A DNA stretch of 21,513 nucleotides, taken from Coprinopsis marcescibilis. Its lineage: Eukaryota > Basidiomycota > Agaricomycetes > Agaricales > Psathyrellaceae. Shown piece after piece: positions 10,534-20,831 of the stretch. A program made the translations under genes and the position numbers. Below the pieces are notes generated by a model. That model searched no databases, was not told where the DNA came from, and was given only the letters and a program-made list of their open reading frames with translations. Every line of letters starts with the position of its first letter. Position 1 is the first letter of the stretch. The DNA is taken from positions 1,627 to 23,139 of the forward strand of contig ML210462.1 in assembly GCA_004369085.1 (NCBI GenBank). Direction: 5' to 3'.

Positions 10534-10554
10534 ATTCACGGTTACACCGTAGAA
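10534..10554. promoter_or_regulatory. CGG-N5-CCG element, copy 2
   Basis: ATTCACGG then TTACA then CCGTAGAA. The arms are identical to copy 1, only the 5-nt gap differs, and the two copies are 78 bp apart. Conserved arms with a varied gap fit a protein-binding site better than a random repeat. Confidence 0.42.
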
Positions 10555-10747
10555 TTGTGATGGTTATGCGGTAGGTGAAAGCCAGTGGTCGGCGCGCAAA
10601 GCAGAAAAAAACGATGACTAATATATTCGCATGATGTCACCGAGCCCGAACGGCACGGCAAAAAGGATTTGGTTTATTATTGAGGCGAGGACGCGAAGTA
10701 TAGGGACACAAACACTAACGAACGGTATAATACACGACGATGACGAG

Positions 10748-13578
10748 TTAGGCAAGCTGTGGGGAGACGTGGGTTAGTGTTTCACTGGAGAAAGAGAAGG
10801 GTACACTCACTGCGTTGCGGTTCCAAGTGGGGGCGGATTCACGAACGTAAAGAAGGGGGGCAGTTCCACTCTCGCCCGGGGGGTAGACGAAGCCAGACTC
10901 GCGTTTACCGCTGGTAGTCCAAATCCTGTCTGCACGAGCTGCGGGCATCCAATAAAGTCGCTTGAATCGTCGCCACAAAGCCTCTCGACCCGCCTCCCAA
11001 TAGGGCGCATACACCGCGAGCTCGAGAACTTGGGTCCAGTCGCTGATGAAAGGGCAGTTGCTGTAATTCTGCGCTCTGCTCCCGGTATCTTGCCCTTTGG
11101 CGGGGAAGAACCGCTCGAATAGGCGGCGCCACTCTGTCTCGTCCAACACCTTGAATCGACAAGTGTCCCAAATCTTGGCAAGATTGCGCTTCTTGAACAC
11201 ACCTTCGTGTACGTCTTCGCGTTCCTCGATCGTGAGTAAGATGTAGGGTCCACGAGTACCGGGTTTGGGATTGGGAGAGGTGCTGGCGAGTTGAGAAAAC
11301 ATGTTGTGATAGATGATGTCCAGAAGTTGGTCGAATGGCAACTTGAAAATGTCGAGAGGTTTGTCTGCCGCGTCCTCCCCTTCGCTGTCGTCGGCGGTAT
11401 CGTTGTCGGAATCTTCTCTGATCTCGATGGGTTGTTGAGTCCCAGCGACATTGAAGATGGGCACTTGGGGTAGGTTGAGCTTCGTAAACCTCGACTTAGC
11501 CACAACCTTGTTTTTGACTCTTTGTGGGTTGGAAATTTTCGCGACGCGCATGGAGCGAACGTATTGCTTGAAGTCGGAGAAGGTGGTGCCAAAGAAGTAG
11601 CGGAAAGTCTTCTCGTCCAGGAACCCTGAACTGGAGGAACAGAATCGAGGGATCGGATAGGCCTCGCCAATGCGGATTTCGCGGAGGAAGATGAGGCCGT
11701 AGGGGTTGCATGGAACTGTATCGACCTGCATGTCATCTTCAAATTCGTCGTCGTCGTCTTCTTCTTCGTCACGGGTTGGGTAGCGAGATGGGCGTCGACT
11801 GTTGAGACGTAGTGGGCCTTGCCTAGAAAGGATCTCCCCCTCGTCATCCTCTTCATCGTCCTCTTGGGCTGGTGCAGAAAGTGACATTCGATAGGCTATG
11901 GTGTCGGCGTCAACAGAAGCGCGTGGTTGACGAGGGAGAATGGCGTTCATGAGTTTGCGGCACGAAGGACCAGAGTCGGGAGCAGCATGGAGGGAGTTGA
12001 TGACCCAAGATGCTGCTGCTAGAAGGAGTAACGCTGACATCTTGGATCTCTCGATCACGGTAGCTGCCAAATGCCAATCGATGGTAAGTTTGAAGGCCAG
12101 TGCACGGTGAGCGCGAAGGTGCCTGCGTCGCACATCAGTGATAGCTCATCGATGTACATGAGAACGTGCTTACCACCAAGTGCGAGAATCTAACGAGACG
12201 AGGCAATCACGAATGACATCGGAGTCGTAATGAAGCATAACTTTGTCGCCAAATTCCAGTGGAACCCGAACTTCGAAACGAACGTTGGAAGTGACTTCCC
12301 CCACACAATCGATGTAGGTCTCGTAGAGGTTGGTCAGGAAGCGTTCGTGACGGTTGTTGAGCATATCGTTGAGAGTGATGTGTTTCGCATGGCGGCCTGT
12401 GCCTTCGTCGGGGGTTGCGGTGACGGCCTTGTCGGTAACGTATGCCTGGAGCTTGATTACGCCGTAAGGACCTCTTCCACGAACTCCAGGCGAAAGCCGA
12501 CATCCTGCCACTTGGGTCATACAGGAGATGGGATCGAGATAAAACTTGCCGTTTCCAGCCACAGCCATCGAAGTAGCCTTGTCGATAGGAATGCTGGAAA
12601 ACTGGGAAATGAGTGCTGGGATTGTGTCCGCGCGAGGAGCAAGACAGTCTCCAACATCGGAAGATATCTCGATACCAACATCAACCCAAGCAAGAACACC
12701 CGCCTCTGTCCTAACCTCGGGGGGTATACCATGTGTGGTGAGAAAGTCGCCAAGGGCTGTGGTTGCTGCAGTAGCACTGGGAGTGTGGACGGAGCTGTTC
12801 TTGACGCCTCGAATCTCGTGAAGGAAGAAGAATCCTTCGGCCCAGCCCATGTCGTTCTCCGCGACCAACTCGCGCATGTAGTCGCCGAGGTACTGGAGGT
12901 CCCAGTCTGATATAGTGCGACCAGAAATGAACAACATGCCGTTCCTTGTTCGAGAACGGAAGGTTTCTGTGCTGTATGTGGCCGGGAGGTTGTTGGTGCG
13001 TTCGGGAGCAAGACGGGAGAGGGCGGGGCGCACGACCTTTTCGTACCATGTCGCGCATTCATCGACGGTGAGGATATGGGATCGACGATCTTCGGTGTGC
13101 AGTCTGGGGTAGAATATGCGAATGCTGTGTCGGATCCCCCACTTGGCAAAACAGTAGTTGGGGATCTGGTGCAATGGAACTACAAGGTTCGTCTGAAAAC
13201 CAAATTAGGAAAAAACAACGGGAACACGAAAAGGGCAGTACTCACAGGCTGTGGAATGGAGTACGTGATACCTATGTTCTTCGACAGCGCGTCATGGAAT
13301 TTATGGATGACATGGAAGTAGATTGGCTGCCCACGAACGCAGATGTTGGGGCTTATGATGTGGGCAGAATCGTAGTCGCGAGAGAGGGAGAATTCGTAGT
13401 CGGCGCGACCTGTGAGACGATTGCGAAGGGCGTCGAACTTGGCCTGTACTCCAGGTTCAATGCCAGTCGTGACACTGGAGACATACAGCGCTGCGTCTCC
13501 TCGCTCGACTAGGGAGTCCCAGTGCTGGACCATTTGCTTGGGAGAATAGGTGACGATCTGGAAGTTGGGTTGTGCCAT
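10748..13578 (-). CDS. Large uncharacterised 890-aa protein
   Basis: Not recognised. Four exons in minus-strand order: 13578-13246, 13192-12174, 12122-10811, 10756-10748. Introns are 53, 51 and 54 nt, and all junctions keep frame to TAA at 10748. The 51-nt intron joins two frames that otherwise look like separate genes: the first frame's stop lies inside the donor GTAAGC and the second opens only with GTG. The 54-nt last intron has a CTAAC branch site; the last exon is 9 nt (Leu-Ala-stop). The N-terminal half (1-450) looks globular. A hydrophobic patch lies near 479-497, acidic Asp/Glu tracts near 538-584 and again in the C-terminal half, and a C-terminal domain has AQNYSNCPF and ADRIWTTSGKRESGF. 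Alternative: a separate gene starting at an internal ATG at 12040 (MSALLLLAAASW, signal-peptide-like). Confidence 0.78.
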
Positions 13579-13631
13579 GGTAGCGGAGGAATCGAGTAGA
13601 GCTTAGGGTGAGGGAGACCCTTTCCCTAGTA

Positions 13632-13639
13632 ATATATAG
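13632..13639 (-). promoter_or_regulatory. Possible TATA box of the 890-aa gene
   Basis: TATATATT on the minus strand, about 54-61 nt before the ATG at 13578. The distance is nearly the same as for the TATA box of the 4915-5748 gene. Confidence 0.42.
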
Positions 13640-14667
13640 GGTCAGCATGCAGAATCGCTTAGCATTAAGGATAGGCATACCTCGTTCAGTCATAGGAGAC
13701 ATCACGACCCGAAGACGAGTGCGATCCAGGAATGGCAAAATACCAAACGGATTCAGGAAGGAGTCTAACCCCGTTCCTGAAAGACTCAGCCAAGGATAAA
13801 CCTGCAGGAGTTGAACCCCGTACAGAGCTCACCTTGGCGGAGGATGGTGGTGGTACCATGGAGAGTTCAATTGGTGCCCGCGCCCATGACGTCGGCGATC
13901 AAGCTGGCACAACAAAGCCAAACAGGGCGATATGTGGCTCCTCCTCGTTCCTTCCTTCTTCATCACTGTCCACCAGCACCAGGGTTGACTCTGTGCTGAC
14001 GGCAGCGGTCCACTGGCTCGGGGTTTAACTCCAGCTAGTCCTACGCGAACTGGACGACGGAGGGCAAGGTCGCGCCAAGATATCGCGAGCGGAATTGGTT
14101 CTCGACGGGGATGGATCATTCGTCTCATTCGGTACCTCTTCATTCAACCGTGCGGATGAGATGTGGGTATCTACGGCACGCCGTTTCTCTTTAGAAACGT
14201 TCTGTAATGCTGAACGAGTTGTCTTATAGGGGTCACAAGGGGCATGATGTTCGTATGCCGAAACGTTGCCGTTTCACGGAAATACATGTAAGTTCTGGTC
14301 TACGCGTAATGAATTCATAACGTCTCATACGTAGAATCTCCTCGTAGCATGCTCCTGGAATGCTCAAGGCTAGGGCTGGCTTATACGGCTGTGAATCAAG
14401 CGCAGGTATGTTGGCAGATCGAGGATCGTACGTTCCAAGACTCACGATTGTGTTCGAAGCGCAGGAATATTCACGTTCTCGGACCTCGGATCTCACACGA
14501 ATACTCCACCATGGTGCCTAACATGGCCGCCGTTGAAAGGCTCAGGCGTCAGGCATGGCACGGTGATGCCGATGAATCCCTAAGTTCTGCGTTCCAGGAC
14601 TTCACCGAACGGCTCCCCGTCCTCCGCCCATCCATAACCCTAAGCAAGCAGATGGAACAAATGTCCA
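13640..14667. other. Divergent spacer, no supported gene
   Basis: Open frames on both strands (for example 13732-14028 + and 14349-14675 +) overlap each other, lack convincing splice context, and show no recognisable motif. An isolated TGCGATCCAGGAATGG near 13720-13735 resembles, on the inverted strand, the core of the left satellite. The spacer separates minus-strand genes from the plus-strand SNF2 gene. Confidence 0.4.
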
Positions 14668-14990
14668 TTATCTGATGCAGGTCCGCTCCAAGAACGCGTC
14701 CATGGCATGTTCATGTGCCTCGCCGCCTTCCCCGTATAGTGCGACTCGGTCAACGAAAATGTGAGTTGCATTGCATGGCTCTCGTCTTTGGAGCCTTTGA
14801 CTGATTCTAATCGCACAGACCGTCCAAGGGACGAATGAAATCCATACTTCACGGTTAACTCCATTCTGACAACCGGCGATCTTCCTTCGATCCCTAGTTC
14901 TAGCCAAGTTCCATCTTCATACGCCGTCCCACGATCTTGTGTCTGATACAGGCGAAAGGACGGCAAGGTCTCTACGAATAGTACAGATCT
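14668..14990 (-). pseudogene. Decayed protein-coding fragment
   Basis: Two coding-looking peptide segments lie in different frames. The upstream part, about 14990 to 14780, contains FRLYQTQDRGTAYEDGTWLE. The downstream part, about 14780 to 14668, contains FVDRVALYGEGGEAHEHAMD and ends at TAA (14668-14670). Joining them needs a one-base frame change, because I see no good intron between them, and a stop codon precedes the first segment with no ATG start. I read it as the remnant of an unidentified gene caught between divergent genes. A short real gene with a missed intron is the alternative. Confidence 0.3.
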
Positions 14991-15104
14991 GGAGACCGAT
15001 TAAGTGCTGCCCATGTATCATAAGCTAGAAGAGGACTCTGTCATAATCGAAATCCTAGTTACTCATTACTATCGAGCTTTCTTCAACCCCCTGTTACCGT
15101 CACA

Positions 15105-18100
15105 ATGCCTTCCCATACCATTCCATCTGGCTTTATCAAGCTATACCAAGGCATACCGGGTGCTCCTTGGGATTACGAGCAATGGCAAGCGATAACTGGC
15201 GTCCGCCGTGGGCTATTCCACCAGGACCCCTCCCTTCTCCCATCTGGCTGGACTCCGCAGGCAGCACAAGACGTCTCGATTTACTTCGAGTTATTCGCGA
15301 ACCAACGAAACGAAGAGCAACGACGCCGCTTCGCCGCCAGCCGAAAGTCAGTCGCTCAAGACAACGTTCGTGGCCGTGCAATTTGGCGCGATTTCATTCT
15401 CGATGGTGTCAAGATATGGGATGTGCATGGGATCATCAGCCGTGCGCTATCCGATAACCTTCTCCACCCGTTCCAGCACATGAAGGCCAACAAATTGCGA
15501 GAACTCCCCGCTTCATTCCACATGGTCGACAGTCTTCACGCCATCGGTGGTGCCCTCTTTGGAGAACAGGCTCTGGACGATCTTGGACGGCTCCTCCAAC
15601 CTCTGCGCGAAGGGACGTTGATTATTGCCCAGCGTGCGTCCGAGAAGATTCGACGCGACTGCGTCAAGACCATGAACACCTTGGAGAAATACGAGAACGA
15701 GTTTAAGGAGACCATGCAGAGTATGTGAATCTCTTCCTCCTGATATCTACTCATCCTTATCCAATGGGTTTAGAACTGCAGCGCGGCAAACCTACGGCAG
15801 CTCAACTCAACAAGTTAATTCGTCGCGTTGCCGAGTGGAAGTCGTTGGTTGCTCAATGGGACGACGATGAAAACGTCGCGAAAGTTGCAGATGCCGAGGC
15901 TGATCTCCAGACCATCTTGGAAGCCCTAGGCTGGAAGGCAGACGAGACGTTTGAGCGCGTTGTCCGGTCCAAACGTAAGTTTCTCGGTGTCCATCCTTGG
16001 TATTTTCCTGACCGTCTGCAGCCTCTAAAGTCAAGGTCTCCAAGTTTCATCGCCTGGCAGGAACCGCTGAAGTTGCCCAGGTTATCAGCCTATTCGAATC
16101 CAGTTTCGGTCAGAAGGACGACAATACATACGAGGACACGATCAGACTTGCCCGTATTCCTTTTGGCGAACCCATCGAGGGCGCGGACCCTGGCGTCGAA
16201 ATCGAGTACGGTATGCGTACTGGCGAGCTTACTCGAAACCTCGGCTTCACGGACAAGGAGCTCCCATACCTCTTCAACGAGGTTCGTCATATAAACAAAC
16301 GAACCTTCTGGGACAAGGATGGCCCTGAATTCTTCGCCAACGTCAACCCGTCGGAATTGGCACCAATGGCACTGCACTGGCACCAACATGCTGGTGTCCA
16401 TGCTATCGTCCGCAAGCTTACGAACACTACTCGCGAATTCAACGCTCCGGGAGTTCTCCTCGCGGACGTTGTTGGTCTGGGGAAAACCCTCCTAACCCTT
16501 GCCACCGTTGCTTTCTTCATTGAATCAGGAATGCGCCAAGACTCCGGGAAGCATCTTCCCCCTCTTATCCGTGAGTCGTCCTTTATTCTCGTGGTACTCA
16601 TGTTAACTCTTCGTCATTAGTCAAGCAGCCTTACATCTCCACCTTGGACGTTATTCCTGATCTCCCTACCCTCATCGTCTGCCCTGGAACCCTCATCAAG
16701 CAGTGGCTCGAAGAAATCCATATCGCGTTCAAGGTCGACCATGTCGACATCTTTGTGTACCCATGCAACAAGGCCGCACGATACAATTTCTGGAAGCCTG
16801 ACAGTCCCTTCAACACAAGCAATCAACCCCTTCGGCGTAGGATTATTTTGGCTTCCCATTCGGTTAGTTTTCAATTGTATCTTTCGACATGCCCGCTGAA
16901 TATACCCGCAGGCTTTACTCAGCGATTTCTCCATGATCTGGAATAAAGGACTGGCTGGTCCTAAGCAAATACCTTGGGATGAACCTCCTTTCCTTCCCCG
17001 GGCCGAGATTCGCAGGCCTCACACCCTATTCGGCCAGAAATACATGTTCACTGTCATCGACGAGACCCAATGCTTTCGCAACTACGGAGCGCGACACAAT
17101 TCGGCGAACGCCATCTACAAACAATCAACAATGCGCATTGCTGCGACAGCCACGCCAATGCAAACTTCCACCCGGGTAGGTAGTCTTTGTTCCGTTGTAC
17201 TACGTTGTCCTGTACTGATAGGATTATAGGATGGGACATCTATGGGACGTATCATCGGCTTGCCCTACTTTTTTACCAAAGAATGCTTCGACCAGATCTC
17301 TACGGACTCGGCTGAGTTGCGCAGAGCCAGAGCTGAGATGGTTGGTGAGGTTGGTGCCGACAATGACGATGTCCTTGACTGTCAAGTTGCAGCCTCTCGT
17401 CGGCTCCAGGCACGATTCGACGGCCGTCTGCTGCGTCGCACTGGCGACTCCCTTGACCCTGACGGCGAACCTCTTATGTCTCTTCCACCAATGACCATCA
17501 CCGACGCGGTCGTAAACCTAACCCCACGGGAGCTGAAATATGCGAAGTTGAGCAATGAAGCACTGGAAAAGTAAGTGATGCATATCATTTACACATGCTC
17601 ATTCTGACTCGATATGTACAGTATCTCCAGTGCCAATGCAAGAGGCATCTCCTCCGACGACTTCTACACCACACAGAGAATGGCCGCCACGTTTCCTCGA
17701 CCCGATCCCAGCCAGCCTATTCCGACATTCGCTTCTCTCGAGGAATGGGAGCCTGTCAAATCGACCAAGATCGATGTGGCCTCGCGGATAGTTGCACATC
17801 TCTGTGCCAGCGATGACGCACAAATGCCGAAGTTCGAGAATGGGACCGTCGAATACCCTCCTATACCAACCCCGGCTGAAGGAACTCCGACCCAAACGCG
17901 GAAGATTCTTATCTATCAGGAGTTCACGGTGTTCACTCCTCTCCTCGTTAACGTAGGTCTGCTTATTTTTCCATGCCATCGTACTGATTTCTATTGCATT
18001 AGATTCTCTCCTTGCGTGGTATAACTTCCGTGGCAGTCAACGGGAGTCTTGGTTACGACCAACGTGCAGCTGTTGTTGCTCAGTTCAGGAACGACCCCGA

Positions 18101-20478
18101 TTGTAGGGTTCTGATCGTGTCGAAGGTTGGGACTGTTGGCCTCAACCTGACGTGCGCCAACACCATGATATTTCTCGTAAGTTCGGTCCCTTCAGCTCGG
18201 TGGTGTACGACGGTGGCTAACGCGTCCAACAGGATCAGCAGTGGAGCTCAGCAGAGGATGAGCAGGCGTATGGCAGAATCTGTAGACGGGGGCAAGAGAA
18301 ACCCTGCAACATTATCCACATCTACGCTGCGGATTCGATCGACCTTTTCATCGCTGCACTAGCTCGCGGTAAAGGCACCATGTTGGATGCGTTTGTTACG
18401 AATGCGGACGGTGATGCACAAAGTAAGTTCGAATGTTAGCCTTTGCAATTTACTCTATATTGACACAATCTTTCAGAGGTGTTGACTCTACTAAAAGGTG
18501 GTACTCTCGCCGACGACGACGGCTACGTCATCGACGAGGATGATGACTTCAAGGCAGATGTCGACGATGAAGGTGCTGTGGCTACAACCACCAGCAAGGG
18601 AGGGGGAAGGCCCAAGCCAAAGCCCAGAGGGAAGAAGGCAGCAACGGAATCGACCTCTGCGACTATCCCATCGCTTTCTGCAGCTGGAGCAAATCAGGAG
18701 GCTTCTACAAGAAGCAAGAAGTCTGCGAAGACGAAGACGAAGACGAACTCTGTGATGTCGCCGTCTCTTCCCCTTCCGGCCGCCAAAGTTGCGCCTACGC
18801 TCCCCTCCGTTTTCGCCGACTCTGCAAGCGTCCACGCTCCAGCCACTACTGCCTCCACTTCCACAAACTACACCGCTCCTCTCGCCTCCCAATCCACCTC
18901 GAAGTCAACACATTCCAAACAGCGCCAATCGAATACGTCGACGAGAAAAAACACGAAGCCAGGTTCTGAATCAGTATCGGCACCCCAGGAAGTCCCGAAG
19001 CCTATCAATGGTTCCAGACGTCAGAGGCGGAAACCTTTGAAATCACAAGAGTTCATCGAAGATGACGACGACGACGCCATGGACATTTCGGCCTCGCCGT
19101 TGGACAAAATTCCTGGAGCTTGCGCACCTGCCCAAGCCCTCGTCGAGGCTGCCATTGAGAGCTGCGCCCCAGAATCAGACGTTTCTATGGGGAGTGCTTG
19201 TCAATCTGGTGAGGTTTTTGCTGTCTAAGAACATCACCCGTACTTACAACTTGCGCAGCTGACAAATTGCCCCCTCGCAGTCAAACAGCGTCTCCTGTGC
19301 TTTCTACCGCCTCGTCCGCCTTAAATCACAGCCGTACGTTGTTCTCTGATTTGGTTCTTTCCAATCACTAATAAATCTGTAGATGGCACAGTTCCATACA
19401 TTCCGTCCCTAGAATCGGTCATGACCAGGAGTCGCCCAGGTACCAAGAAACGCCATCGCTCTGGCTCTTCGCCGAAGGAGCAATTGATACGCCGTGGTAG
19501 TGGTCCCCCCATACCCCCTCCCTCTCTATCCGACAGTCGCACGACCGTCGCTCGAAAGGACACTGGTGCGCGTCCTAAGCGATCTTCCTTGGCGGGTTCT
19601 ACATCAGTGCCCATCCCTGCCCCAGCACACAGTAAACGGCCGGCGAAATCGTCTTCCATACAGGCGGTCGTTAAACGACCTCTGACTACTACCCCTTCGA
19701 CCAACATCCATCTCACTACAATGAATAGGCCGGCCAACACCAAAGAACAATTCTTTCAATCGCAGTTGGAACGAGCCAAGAAGCTGACAATCGCGAGTCG
19801 TCAAACCTCTTCAATGCCGGCGTCTGGCGAAACACGTCCAGCCTTCACAAATCTGGACCCGGGATCTGCATCCGCCATCCACGACGACTCGCCCGATTTG
19901 AGCGTTCACGATGATGGTCCACCCTCCAATGTACACAACACACGTCAAGATAGTCCTGCCCACTCCACATTCGGTGCATCGAAGGTCCACCCCGATGACG
20001 ACTGTTTCGACCTTGAAAGCGACGACATTGGGAACATGAAATCGCCATTGAGGGCATCGCCTATCATGCCTGAAGAAACAGATTTTTATGATCAGGCTGA
20101 ATCACCTCTACCTCCAAGTTCTGATCCATCTCGCCCCAATTCCCCTGTGCGTGCAAATGTCGAAGGGGTCGATTCGCCCTTTCAAACGCTCGATCTCAAT
20201 GTGGTATCAGCTTCCAGCGGGGTTGCTCCTTGGTCGACTGAAGGCACTTCGGCTTCCTCATCCAGAAACGATGCTGCGCCGCAGCGCCCTGGAGATGCCT
20301 CTCTTCGATATCCTAGTAAGTTGATTCCTCCCCTTCATTCGTTGGCAATTCTGATATAACATGGTGTGATGCAGATCGTCCGGCAATACGTCAACCTACA
20401 TCGTACGGCAACCGTAGAGGATTGACACGGGATCTTCCTAAGATGAAGAACCCGTTTAACCCTAGTGGGAAACACTAG
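15105..20478 (+). CDS. Divergent SNF2-family helicase/ATPase, 1583 aa
   Basis: Superfamily 2 ATPase expected to translocate on DNA and remodel nucleosomes or protein-DNA complexes in the nucleus. Thirteen exons: 15105-15720, 15774-15974, 16022-16570, 16621-16862, 16912-17175, 17230-17570, 17622-17952, 18003-18176, 18233-18422, 18477-19208, 19259-19333, 19383-20315, 20375-20478. All introns are 47-59 nt, and the total is exactly 1584 codons. Motifs: LHWHQHAGV before motif I; motif I DVVGLGKT 421-428; Ia IVCPGTLIKQW about 474-484; II DETQ 586-589 in place of the usual DEAH/DEGH; III ATATPMQ 614-620; IV ILIYQEF about 833-839; V VGTVGLNLT 890-898; VI QAYGRICRRGQ 916-926. The N-terminal 400 residues are unassigned. 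The C-terminal 620 residues are disordered, Ser/Pro/Lys-rich, with acidic tracts near VIDEDDDF and IEDDDDDAMDI. The V in motif I resembles RapA-type rather than classical eukaryotic SNF2. It is transcribed away from the minus-strand cluster. Confidence 0.93.
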
Positions 20479-20831
20479 AGCTTTAGCTTTCACTTTCGTT
20501 GGTCTGTTTGGACTAGTATAGTTGAGGTTAAATACATTCTTGTATTTTGTAACATAATATCATTTTATGCTTGTTTCTTTGTTCAACAAAATGTTAGAGT
20601 GACGAAGTACTGAAGTGTAGGTTAAATGTCTGTGGGTACTGATTAGAGTTGCTGGAGTTTTGATATATGCTCCCTGACTATCTTTAATTGACCAATGACC
20701 ACAAATGGATTGCAGAATTTGTCCAGAGTAGTGTTTATGATGTAGGCCAAACTTGAGCATGTGTGAGGGCTGCATTCTGGGACTATTGGTTGCATGAGGT
20801 TGCAAACTTACAAATCCACACTATATCTGCA
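20479..20831. other. AT-rich 3' flank of the SNF2 gene
   Basis: No gene is supported. The AT-rich stretch after the TAG at 20476-20478 probably holds the transcript end, but I see no canonical AATAAA close enough to fix it. Toward 20820 it grades into degenerate satellite units. Confidence 0.5.

Larger units (their letters stand above)
10381..10747. other. Spacer upstream of the 954-aa gene
   Basis: No coding sequence is supported. It contains the 3' flank of the 890-aa gene and the presumed promoter of the 954-aa gene, including two CGG-N5-CCG repeats listed separately. An AT-rich TAATATATTC run near 10619 is about 240 bp from the start codon, too far to be called a core promoter with confidence. 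Confidence 0.45.

Noticed and set aside
10252..10539. Separate 95-aa minus-strand protein
   Set aside because: It opens with GTG; its last 40 codons are exon 1 of the 954-aa gene and join it in frame through a 53-nt intron.
12230..12910. 226-aa plus-strand frame
   Set aside because: It lies antisense within exon 2 of the 890-aa gene, which has splice-supported continuity.
13800..13825. tRNA T-arm-like sequence on the minus strand (GGGGTTCAACTCC)
   Set aside because: Only three of five stem pairs form, and I find no matching acceptor, D or anticodon arm around it.
14349..14675. 108-aa plus-strand frame in the divergent spacer
   Set aside because: Possible introns can be drawn on either strand, so coding direction is undecided, and no motif is seen.
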